This document shows, one piece after another, positions 30,945 through 38,645 of a stretch of 64,000 bases of DNA. A program made the position numbers and the translations under genes. Under the pieces are notes generated by a model that saw only the letters and a program-made list of their open reading frames with translations, ran no database searches and was not told the DNA's origin. Location of the stretch: the NCBI RefSeq assembly GCF_001519065.1, contig NZ_KQ954258.1, positions 174,894-238,893 of the forward strand, given 5' to 3'. Each line of letters begins with the position of its first letter. The stretch's first letter is position 1. The stretch is from Novosphingobium sp. FSW06-99. Lineage in GTDB: Bacteria > Pseudomonadota > Alphaproteobacteria > Sphingomonadales > Sphingomonadaceae.

Positions 30945-32351
30945 ATGCTGAATTTTACCTCGCCGCTGTTCTTTGTGGCGCTCGCGCTGGTCGCGTGCGG
31001 GCTCTACATCCTTCCCGGTCGGTGGCGCGCCGCCTATCTGCTGGTGCTGTCCTATGGCTTCTATGCCATGGTCAGCGTGCGGTTTCTGGCGCTGATGGTG
31101 GCGGGATCGCTGCTGGCCTATGGCATCGGCATCGGCATTGCCAATGCCCGCAGCGACAGCGCCAGGGTGCGCCTGATGCTGCTCGGCGTGGGCGGCCTGC
31201 TCGGCGGTATTGTGGTGTTCAAGATCGGTGGCGCCTGGCATGGCTGGCTGTTGCCGCTGGGCCTGTCGTATTATTCGTTCAAACTGATTTCGTATGTCAT
31301 CGAAGTCTATTGGGACGAAGACAGCGTGGAGCGCGATCTGACGCTGTTCCTCAGCTATCCGGCCTTCTTTCCGCAAATCATCAGTGGTCCGATCCAGCGG
31401 TCCGAACCTTATTTCCAACAAGTGCGCGCGCTCGCCGCGCGGCGGCTCGATTCGGCGCAGATCGAGGAAGGCTTTCGCCTGATCGTCACCGGGCTGATGC
31501 TCAAGCTGTTGGTTGGTGACCGGCTGGCCACGCTGATTGCCGGGGTCGATGCGGCGCCGGGCAGTTTCGGCCGGATCGATCTGTTGGTCACGATCGCCGG
31601 GTATACCTTGCAGCTCTATGCCGATTTTGCAGGCTATACCAATATCGCGCTGGGTATCGGCAAGATGCTGGGCATCGACGGTCCGCCCAACTTCAACGCG
31701 CCATTTCTGGCCACCAATATCCAGGAAATGTGGCGCCGCTGGCACATGAGCCTGACCACCTGGCTGACCGATTACCTGTTTATCCCGTTGACGATGACGA
31801 TGCGGCGCTATGGCCTGGCAGGGTTGTTGCTGTGCATCACCATCAACATGGCGCTGATCGGGGTGTGGCATGGCTTTACGCTCAACTATCTGATCTTCGG
31901 CCTGATGCATGCGGTCTATTTCAGCCTGACGATGCTCTATCTGCGCTATATCTCCCCACCCAGGGGCAAGAAGGCGCCGCCCGAACCGCGTCTGCGCCGC
32001 ATCGTCAGGACGGCGTTCGGCATGGTCCTGACGTTTGCACTGATGAGCAGCACCCAGATCTTTTTCCACTCGGCCCGGTTCGACCAGGCCATCGGCATCC
32101 TGCGCCAGGTGTTCGGCCTGATCCCCAGCGGCGCCCGGTCGATCGGCGATATCGGCCCCGGTGCGGCTGAAACCTTTGTAATCTGCGCGCTGATCACCGT
32201 GTGGGCCGGATGCGGCGCACCAGGCGCCCGGCGGCTGTCCGACCGCATCGCGCCGGTGGCACCCCGTTGGCTGCAATACGGGGTCGGCCTGTTCCTGCTG
32301 GCCACCCTTACCCCCGACAGCGCAGGCAGCTTTGTCTATGGCCAGTTTTGA
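30945..32351 (+). CDS. MBOAT-family membrane O-acyltransferase
   Basis: A 468-residue polytopic membrane protein with about 11 hydrophobic spans, of the AlgI/DltB type. FFPQIISGPIQRSEPYFQQ, MWRRWHMSLTTWLTDYLFIPL (His267) and the catalytic GVWHGFTLNYLIFGL (His309) are clear. Members move acyl groups from a thioester donor across the inner membrane to polysaccharide or teichoic acid. It starts 3 bp after the ACP stop and is followed by an SGNH-like gene, as AlgI is with AlgJ or DltB with DltD. Confidence 0.92.
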   Translation: MLNFTSPLFFVALALVACGLYILPGRWRAAYLLVLSYGFYAMVSVRFLALMVAGSLLAYGIGIGIANARSDSARVRLMLLGVGGLLGGIVVFKIGGAWHGWLLPLGLSYYSFKLISYVIEVYWDEDSVERDLTLFLSYPAFFPQIISGPIQRSEPYFQQVRALAARRLDSAQIEEGFRLIVTGLMLKLLVGDRLATLIAGVDAAPGSFGRIDLLVTIAGYTLQLYADFAGYTNIALGIGKMLGIDGPPNFNAPFLATNIQEMWRRWHMSLTTWLTDYLFIPLTMTMRRYGLAGLLLCITINMALIGVWHGFTLNYLIFGLMHAVYFSLTMLYLRYISPPRGKKAPPEPRLRRIVRTAFGMVLTFALMSSTQIFFHSARFDQAIGILRQVFGLIPSGARSIGDIGPGAAETFVICALITVWAGCGAPGARRLSDRIAPVAPRWLQYGVGLFLLATLTPDSAGSFVYGQF

Positions 32352-32378
32352 GGACGCGTGCGGCAAGAGGATGAACAC

Positions 32379-33392
32379 GTGATCATTCCCAGAAGTATCG
32401 GAACGATCCTGGCCAGCCTGGCTGCGGCGCTGGTGCTGAGCGCGCTCGCCTGTCTTCTGCCCGACAACCCCTATCAGCGGTTTCAGCTTGTCGACGGTAC
32501 GCTGTTCGAACCGTTGCGGCGCGGCTATGAGCGAATTCATTTCGACCCAGCACCGATCGATGTGGCGATCATCGGCCCGTCAAAGACCTTGCTGGGCCTG
32601 AGCGCACCGGGCATCGAGCATACCCTGAACCAGGCCGGGCAGACCGCGCATGTCGCCAATTTCTCGGTTCCCGCTTCTGGCCGGAATGTCGAATGGCTGA
32701 TGCTGCACGAAGCCTACAAGATCAAATCGCCCAGGGTGATTGTGGTCGGGGTCTATGATTCACCCTCGTTCTATGGCCATCCGTCGTTTCGGTTCGTTGC
32801 CCCGGCCCGGGACCTGGCCATTCAGCCCGCCCCGCTGTTGCACAATTATTTCAAGGACTTGGCCTATCTTCCTGCGCGGCAGGTGCTGCTGGCCTTTGCG
32901 CGCGTCGCGCCGGGCCTGACCGGGCTGCGCGACCATTTCGATCCGGCCACCTATGCCAATACGCGCGCCGATTTCACCACCGGCAGCTTTGTCATGGAAG
33001 GCAAGACGATCAACATGGCACTGACTGTTCCGGCCGCCGTGCTGGCCGGGCAGACCGTCGTCGAACAGAAAGCCACGCTGCTGGAACGCCTGACCCGACG
33101 CTTTGTCAACCGTGGCGATGAAGCGGTCTATATGGATCAGATCGTGCGCGAAGCCGATGCGCACCACAGCCGCATCCTGTTCGTGTTCATGCCGGTGTAT
33201 AATCGCAAGGGCGAACTGGCCGACCGCGCACGGCTGATGGCGCATGGCACGCTGCTGGACAATGCCGATATCTCCGATCACGCAGAATATTTCGAAAACT
33301 GGGAACACCTCAACCACACCGGCGCCACCATCCTGAGCGACCGGGTGGCCAAGGCGGTGGCAAAGCTGCTGAGCGAACCGGCAAAATCCTAG
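32379..33392 (+). CDS. Membrane-anchored SGNH-like protein, AlgJ/DltD-type partner of MBOAT
   Basis: About 337 residues. GTG at 32379 is chosen because AAGAGG lies 8 bases upstream; an upstream in-frame GTG at 32358 is possible. One N-terminal membrane span (residues 5-27) is followed by a periplasmic domain. [11 protein letters not shown] resembles the SGNH serine block and the late [18 protein letters not shown] resembles the His block of AlgJ/AlgX-type O-acetyltransferases. I infer that it passes acyl groups from the MBOAT protein to the extracellular acceptor. Overall similarity is low, so the exact family is uncertain. The 3' end overlaps the convergent thiazole synthase gene by 4 bp. 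Confidence 0.65.
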   Translation: MIIPRSIGTILASLAAALVLSALACLLPDNPYQRFQLVDGTLFEPLRRGYERIHFDPAPIDVAIIGPSKTLLGLSAPGIEHTLNQAGQTAHVANFSVPASGRNVEWLMLHEAYKIKSPRVIVVGVYDSPSFYGHPSFRFVAPARDLAIQPAPLLHNYFKDLAYLPARQVLLAFARVAPGLTGLRDHFDPATYANTRADFTTGSFVMEGKTINMALTVPAAVLAGQTVVEQKATLLERLTRRFVNRGDEAVYMDQIVREADAHHSRILFVFMPVYNRKGELADRARLMAHGTLLDNADISDHAEYFENWEHLNHTGATILSDRVAKAVAKLLSEPAKS

Positions 33393-34375
33393 ATCAAGCC
33401 CGCCAGCGGGCTTGACGGATCGGCGTATTTGCGGGTGCCCATGCGGCCTGCCAGATAGGCATCGCGGCCTGCCTCGACTGCCAGTTTCATCGCGCGGGCC
33501 ATGCGGATCGGGTCTTTGGCTTCGGCGATGGCGGTGTTCATCAACACGCCGTCGCAGCCCAGTTCGAGCGCCACCGCCGCGTCGCTGGCCGTGCCGACCC
33601 CGGCATCGACGAGCACCGGCACGCGGGCCCCTTCGACAATCAGGCGGATCGTCACGCGGTTCTGGATGCCCAGCCCCGATCCGATCGGCGCGCCCAGCGG
33701 CATGACCGCGACCGCACCGGCATCCTCCAGTTGCTTCGCCGCGATCGGGTCGTCGGTGCAATAGACCATCGGCAAAAAGCCTTCCCTGGCCAGCACTTCG
33801 GTCGCACGGATGGTTTCGATCATGTTGGGATAGAGCGTGCGCGCTTCGCCCAGCACTTCCAGCTTGACCAGATCCCAACCGCCGGCCTCGCGCGCCAGCC
33901 GCAACGTGCGGATCGCGTCTTCGGCCGTGAAACAGCCCGCCGTGTTGGGCAGATAGGTGATCTTTTTGGGATCGATGAAGTCGGTCAGCATCGGCGCCCC
34001 GGGGTCCGACACATTGACCCGCCGCACCGCGACCGTGACGATCTGCGCGCCCGACGCTTCGACGGCGGCCGCGTTCTGGGCAAAATCCTTGTATTTGCCG
34101 GTACCCACGATCAGACGCGACGCGAATGTGCGACCGGCCACCGTCCAGGTATCGGCTGCGGCATGATCGCCGCCGCCAACGAAATGGACGATTTCCAGCA
34201 CGTCGCCCTCGGCCAGCGCGACCTGTGCCAGGGTCGAACGCGGCACGATCAGCGCGTTGCGCTCCACCGCGACTTTGGCGGGATCAAGGTCCAGCGACCG
34301 GACAAGGTCTGCGATGGAACCGGGGGCGGCGCGGCGCGCCTCGCCATTGACGACAATCTGCAAGGTTTCGGTCAT
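33389..34375 (-). CDS. thiSG: Fused sulfur carrier protein ThiS - thiazole synthase ThiG
   Basis: A 328-residue fusion. Residues 1-69 are ThiS, ending in the usual VHFVGGG. Residues from about 75 are ThiG ([22 protein letters not shown]), with the Schiff-base lysine region [15 protein letters not shown] and the late [24 protein letters not shown]. ThiG makes the thiazole phosphate of thiamin using sulfur from the ThiS C-terminal thiocarboxylate. Here the diglycine is internal, so cleavage or a changed chemistry would be needed. Similar fusions are known in sphingomonads. No other thi gene is nearby. Confidence 0.92.
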   Translation of the reverse strand: MTETLQIVVNGEARRAAPGSIADLVRSLDLDPAKVAVERNALIVPRSTLAQVALAEGDVLEIVHFVGGGDHAAADTWTVAGRTFASRLIVGTGKYKDFAQNAAAVEASGAQIVTVAVRRVNVSDPGAPMLTDFIDPKKITYLPNTAGCFTAEDAIRTLRLAREAGGWDLVKLEVLGEARTLYPNMIETIRATEVLAREGFLPMVYCTDDPIAAKQLEDAGAVAVMPLGAPIGSGLGIQNRVTIRLIVEGARVPVLVDAGVGTASDAAVALELGCDGVLMNTAIAEAKDPIRMARAMKLAVEAGRDAYLAGRMGTRKYADPSSPLAGLI

Positions 34376-34420
34376 GCGCAGCGCCTTAGAGGAGTGGCCG
34401 AGGCGATCAAGCCAGTGATA

Positions 34421-36172
34421 TCAGCCTTCGCCGAACATGCGCCGCTGCGCCGCCTCGATTTCTTCAAGATAGCGGCGGCGCACATGCGCTTCGCCCAGCA
34501 CGCCCAGCACGCGGTGATCGGCATCGACCACCGCCAGTTCGTCGGCCCCTTCGGCATCGAACAGCGCCAGGATCGCCTTGATCCCGGTATCGGGTGCCAC
34601 CGCACTGTCGGCATGGCAGGCCAGCGGCGCCACCGGTTGCGACGGATCGAGCGTTGGCGCATGCGCCGCCGCGCTTTGCACAATCCCGCGATAGGCCTGG
34701 TGATGGTCGATCAACAACGCCTTGCTGGCCGCGCCAAGCGGCAACCGTTCGCGAAATTCGGCGATCGTGGCGTCCTGTGGCACGGTTACGAAATCGCGCC
34801 GCATCATGCGTTCGGCGGTCAGGTTGAGGATCCAGCCGATATCGCGCGGCGAGCGGATATCCGACCCGCGCACGTGCAGGCGCCAGGTCGAGAACGAATA
34901 GCCGAAGGCTTCGCGCGTAACCGCGCTCGAAATCAGCGCGGCGGTCAGCACCACCCCCATCAGCGGAAAATCGTGCGTCGTTTCCAAAGTCAGCAGCGCC
35001 AGCGTCATCGGCCCGCCCACCACCGACACGCACAGCGCCGCCATGCCCACCAGCGCAAAATCGGCGGGATCGAACAGCACGCCCCACCCGGCCAGATTCA
35101 GCATCTGGGCAAAGGCCTGCCCGGCCAGCGAACCGATGAACAACGAGGCAAAGAACAGCCCGCCGCGAAACCCGCTGGCCAGCGAGATGACCGAAGCCAG
35201 AATCTTGAGCGCAAGAATGACCAGCAGAAACAGCACCGCCGGACGCGCCACCAGATCGAGATGCATCGCCCCGTGGCCCGCCGACAGCGCCTGCGGCGAA
35301 ATCAGCGCGATCGGCACCAGCAGCGCCCCGCCCAGCACCGGGCGCCACGCGCTGCCGCGTGTCACCGCCTGCATCACGCGCTCGGTCGCGGTGACCAGGC
35401 GCATCATCACGATGCCCAGCCCCGCACAGAGCAGCCCCAGCAACACCGCCGCACCGTAATAGCCCAGACCGCGCGGATCGTTCGAGGTATAGACCATCAG
35501 ATAGGGTTCGCTGCCGAGCCACCGCTGTACCAGCACACCTGCCAGCGAGGCGGCGATCACCGGTGCGACTTCGGCAATCGAATAGGACCCGATGACGATT
35601 TCAAAGGCGTAGAACGCGCCCGCCAGCGGCGTGCCGAACGCAGCGCCCACCCCGGCCCCGGCGCCCGCACCGACCAGCCGGCGCAGATCGGCGCGGCGCA
35701 GCCGCAGCCGCTGGCCCAGCCACGAGGCCAGCCCGCCGCCCATCTGCGCATAGGTCGCTTCCAGCCCGACGGAGGCACCGCAGCCGTTCGACACGATGGT
35801 TTGTGCGGCGATCAGGAAATTGTCGGCGGTCGGAATACGTCCGCCGTGCAGGGCATTGGCCTCCACCACGTCGACCGGTGCGCCGCCACGCCGCGCGCCC
35901 CGATACCGCCCGAGCGCGACCACCACAGACCCGCCCAACGGCAGCGCGATCAGCCGCCAGGGATGCTCGATCGAGATCAGCGCGCTCAATCGGGTGATGG
36001 TCAGGCCATAGATCACCGTCTGCATGGCATGCGCCAGCCAGGCCTGGGCCAGCGTGGTCAGCCCGGCGGTTGCGCCCACCAGCGCCGCCAGCGCGATGAA
36101 CACCGCCTCGCTCTGACGCAGCCAGCGCTGGATCCGGACCGCGGTACGGGTAAGACTTTTTGCATGCCCCAT
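34421..36172 (-). CDS. ClC-family chloride channel or transporter with CBS domains
   Basis: A 583-residue membrane protein. Residues 20-430 hold the ClC core, with SNGCGASVGLEATYAQMG as a variant of the filter/gate element whose glutamate aligns with the ClC gating Glu, and the SGFRGGLFFASLFIGSLAG filter helix. Residues from about 450 hold paired CBS-type segments (DFVTVPQDATIAEF..., DELAVVDADHRVLGVL). The ATG at 36172 is used; an upstream in-frame TTG exists. It exchanges or conducts chloride or a similar anion. The ion and coupling cannot be told from sequence. Confidence 0.88.
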   Translation of the reverse strand: MGHAKSLTRTAVRIQRWLRQSEAVFIALAALVGATAGLTTLAQAWLAHAMQTVIYGLTITRLSALISIEHPWRLIALPLGGSVVVALGRYRGARRGGAPVDVVEANALHGGRIPTADNFLIAAQTIVSNGCGASVGLEATYAQMGGGLASWLGQRLRLRRADLRRLVGAGAGAGVGAAFGTPLAGAFYAFEIVIGSYSIAEVAPVIAASLAGVLVQRWLGSEPYLMVYTSNDPRGLGYYGAAVLLGLLCAGLGIVMMRLVTATERVMQAVTRGSAWRPVLGGALLVPIALISPQALSAGHGAMHLDLVARPAVLFLLVILALKILASVISLASGFRGGLFFASLFIGSLAGQAFAQMLNLAGWGVLFDPADFALVGMAALCVSVVGGPMTLALLTLETTHDFPLMGVVLTAALISSAVTREAFGYSFSTWRLHVRGSDIRSPRDIGWILNLTAERMMRRDFVTVPQDATIAEFRERLPLGAASKALLIDHHQAYRGIVQSAAAHAPTLDPSQPVAPLACHADSAVAPDTGIKAILALFDAEGADELAVVDADHRVLGVLGEAHVRRRYLEEIEAAQRRMFGEG

Positions 36173-36216
36173 CGGTATCTGTCGCAGCCCCAATCGACCC
36201 GGTCCGTCAAGCGCTT

Positions 36217-37443
36217 TCAGGCCACCGCACGAATTCGCCCCACCAATCCTGCCGCAACCAGGCAGGCAATTGCCGTGCCCACAAATCCCGGCGTCCAGAT
36301 CGCCTCGGCCGAACTGCGCGACAGCACCAGGACCAGCGAAGGCACCAGAATCGACGGCACGGTGTTGGCAAGATTGAGATAGCCCAGCATCTCTCCCGGA
36401 CGTCCCGAATCACCCAGCAATTGCGCAACCAGCGCGGTATCGAGCGCCAGATAGGCGATCAGGCCGACCTGGAATAGGCCATAGCCGGCCAGCAGCACCC
36501 AGCCGCTGCCAATTTGCACCAGCCCCAGCGCCGCCGCCGCCGCCAGCGCGGCCAGCATCATCGGCGCGCGCCGTCGCCCGCGCCGATCCGACCAATGCCC
36601 GGCACAGACCGTCACGATCAGCACCGCCACGGTGGTTGCCAGCACCAGCCGACCATAGACCGGATCGACCGCCTGCCCCGGCACGATCCCCGCACGCCCC
36701 GGATGGCGCACCAGGAACAGATAGAAATAGGTCATCATGAACGCAGCGCCGCTTTGCATCAGCAATCGCGCCAGACCGACCCGCGCCCAATCCGCCCAAG
36801 CCGGCGCGACGGTGTTGTCGCGCACCGGGAAATTGCCCCGCGCGGGCAGCGGCCCCGCGCGCCCAAACGGCCAGATCGCCACCAGCGGCGTGACGCTGAG
36901 ACCCACCAGCACCGCCACCGCCACGAACGGCGTCGCCCCGTCATGCGGAAACAGCAGCGCCACGGCCCCCGTCCCCAGTGCCGCCAGCGGCATCGCCAGA
37001 TGGATCAGCGCGGCCACCCGGCCTTTGGCATGATCGGCGAAATGATCGACCAGCACCGCGCCGATGGGAGCGAACATCAGGTTGAGCACGGCCTGAAACA
37101 CCACCACACCCGCCGCCACCGCCGCGATCGTGTGCGCACACCCAAGCGCCGCCAGCGCCAGCACGGTGAGCACCAGGCCCAGCGCGATCGGCACGCGCCG
37201 GTTGCCATGGCGCCGGCGCCAATGGTCGCTGATCCGCCCGGCACCGATATGCGCCAGACTGGCGGTGATCGCCCCCACCAGCATCACCAGCGAGGCGATC
37301 GCCGCCGCCCGATCGGGCGCCAGCGCAACAATCCGCCGGGGCACCAGCAACGACAGCAACGGCGCATAGGCGACATGCGCGCCGAACGCGGCCAGCGCAT
37401 AGACCGTGGCGCCCCGCCCGGCAGTTCGTGCCGATCGGTTCAA
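36217..37443 (-). CDS. Major facilitator superfamily sugar transporter
   Basis: A 408-residue protein with 12 hydrophobic spans and MFS-type cytoplasmic loops (RISDHWRRRHGNRRVP; GHWSDRRGRRRAPMM). It starts at TTG 37443, overlapping the lacI-type stop as TTGA. The next in-frame ATG would remove the first membrane span, so the TTG is favoured. Coupled to a LacI regulator and divergent from a GH3 glucosidase, it probably imports the sugar released by that enzyme. Substrate is inferred from context. Confidence 0.85.
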   Translation of the reverse strand: MNRSARTAGRGATVYALAAFGAHVAYAPLLSLLVPRRIVALAPDRAAAIASLVMLVGAITASLAHIGAGRISDHWRRRHGNRRVPIALGLVLTVLALAALGCAHTIAAVAAGVVVFQAVLNLMFAPIGAVLVDHFADHAKGRVAALIHLAMPLAALGTGAVALLFPHDGATPFVAVAVLVGLSVTPLVAIWPFGRAGPLPARGNFPVRDNTVAPAWADWARVGLARLLMQSGAAFMMTYFYLFLVRHPGRAGIVPGQAVDPVYGRLVLATTVAVLIVTVCAGHWSDRRGRRRAPMMLAALAAAAALGLVQIGSGWVLLAGYGLFQVGLIAYLALDTALVAQLLGDSGRPGEMLGYLNLANTVPSILVPSLVLVLSRSSAEAIWTPGFVGTAIACLVAAGLVGRIRAVA

Positions 37444-38483
37444 TCGCCGACCCGGCCGGTGCTGGCGCGGCAGACCAGTTCGAACGGAATTTCGTGGCGC
37501 CCCGGCCCGCCTTTGCCTTCGACAATCGCGATCAGGCGATTGCAGGCATGCGCGATCATCTCGGCCACCGGCTGACGGATTGCGGTCAGCGGCGGCACCG
37601 CAAAGCGCACGCCGGGGGTATCCTCGAAACTGACCACGGCCAGGTCTTCGGGCACGCGCAGGCCCCTGGCGCTGGCCATATGCAGGGCGGCAAACGCCAT
37701 TTCGTCATTGTCGGCAATCACCGCGGTCGGCGGTGCATCGCCCGACAGCAAGGCGCCGATCACCCGTTCGGCGGTTTCGAAATGGAAATCGCCGTCGCCA
37801 ACCAGATCCTCGGCGATCCCCGCCTCGGCCAGCGCCGCGCGATAGCCGGCGATGCGCAAGGCCGACCCGCCATAATTGGCCGCGCCCGCGATAAACGCGA
37901 TGCGCCGGTGGCCCAGTGCAACGAGATGACGCGTGGCCGCCGCCGCCGCGCCGGTTTCATCCATATAGACATCGACCGTGTCGGCCCCGTCGCGATGGCC
38001 GATGCGTGCGCAGGGAATGCCCCGTTCGGCCAGCAGATCGACCAGCGCCGGATTGTCGCAATGCGGCGGGGTCAGGATCACGCCGTCGGGGCGCAGCGAC
38101 GCCAGTGCATTGGCCAGCCCGCGCCGCGCCGGAACCGCCAGGGTATCGACCAGTTCGAACACCAGGTGCCAGCCTTGCGCTTCGCACGCGGTCATGCCGC
38201 CAAACAGCATCTGGTCGACATAGTCGTTGCCGCGCCGCGCCTGCCAGTTTTCGATCGTGCGCGCGCGGTCGTTGATCGCCAGCACGACATAGGACCGGCC
38301 CCCGCCCATGCGCCGCGCGCTCAGGTTGGGGACATAGCCCAGCGCCTCGATCGCGGCATCGATGCGTTCGCGCACCGCCGGTTTTACATTGGGGCTGCCG
38401 TTGATCACGCGCGACACCGTCTGGCGCGAAACACCGACGGCTGCTGCCACGTCTTCGATTGTCACGCCGCTGCGTCGGATCAT
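37440..38483 (-). CDS. LacI-family transcriptional regulator
   Basis: A 347-residue repressor. The N-terminal helix-turn-helix (VTIEDVAAAVGVSRQTVSRVINGSPNVKP, residues about 7-35) is followed by the hinge region with NLSARRMGGGRSYVV and a sugar-binding-like core (VILTPPHCDNP, IAFIAGAANYGGSALRIAGY, VVSFEDTPGVRFAVPPLTAIRQP). The ATG at 38483 is used. It is cotranscribed with the MFS gene and divergent from the GH3 gene, with TTGTGAACGTTCACAA-type palindromes between, which I take as its operators. The effector is probably a glucoside or glucose derivative. Confidence 0.93.
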   Translation of the reverse strand: MIRRSGVTIEDVAAAVGVSRQTVSRVINGSPNVKPAVRERIDAAIEALGYVPNLSARRMGGGRSYVVLAINDRARTIENWQARRGNDYVDQMLFGGMTACEAQGWHLVFELVDTLAVPARRGLANALASLRPDGVILTPPHCDNPALVDLLAERGIPCARIGHRDGADTVDVYMDETGAAAAATRHLVALGHRRIAFIAGAANYGGSALRIAGYRAALAEAGIAEDLVGDGDFHFETAERVIGALLSGDAPPTAVIADNDEMAFAALHMASARGLRVPEDLAVVSFEDTPGVRFAVPPLTAIRQPVAEMIAHACNRLIAIVEGKGGPGRHEIPFELVCRASTGRVGD

Positions 38484-38528
38484 GGGGCCTGCATAACCGC
38501 TCGCCCCGCGCTTGACGAGGGGCTGCAC

Positions 38529-38588
38529 GCGTGATCGCTCACAACAGTTTTGTGAACGATCACAATTTGGTATTGTGAACGTTCACAA
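38529..38588. promoter_or_regulatory. Cluster of three LacI-type palindromic operators
   Basis: A perfect 16-bp palindrome TTGTGAACGTTCACAA lies at 38573-38588. A near-identical copy (TTGTGAACGATCACAA, 14 of 16 palindromic) is at 38550-38565, and a weaker copy (GCGTGATCGCTCACAA) at 38529-38544. Centres are 21 and 23 bp apart, about two helical turns, so proteins bound to them would lie on one DNA face. They sit between the lacI-type gene and the GH3 gene. Confidence 0.75.
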
Positions 38589-38645
38589 ACCGGCCTAAGG
38601 GAGGTCGCGACACGATACGAATCGTGCATCCACAGGGAAGAGTTG

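Noticed and set aside
24128..33392. A full sphingan (gellan-type) biosynthesis cluster
   Set aside because: Only sugar-nucleotide and decoration genes are present. No glycosyltransferase, polymerase, flippase or export genes are in the window.
33731..36382. An 883-codon plus-strand frame opposite the ThiS-ThiG and ClC genes
   Set aside because: The translation is rich in Arg, His and Gln without any domain, the usual pattern of a shadow frame in GC-rich DNA.
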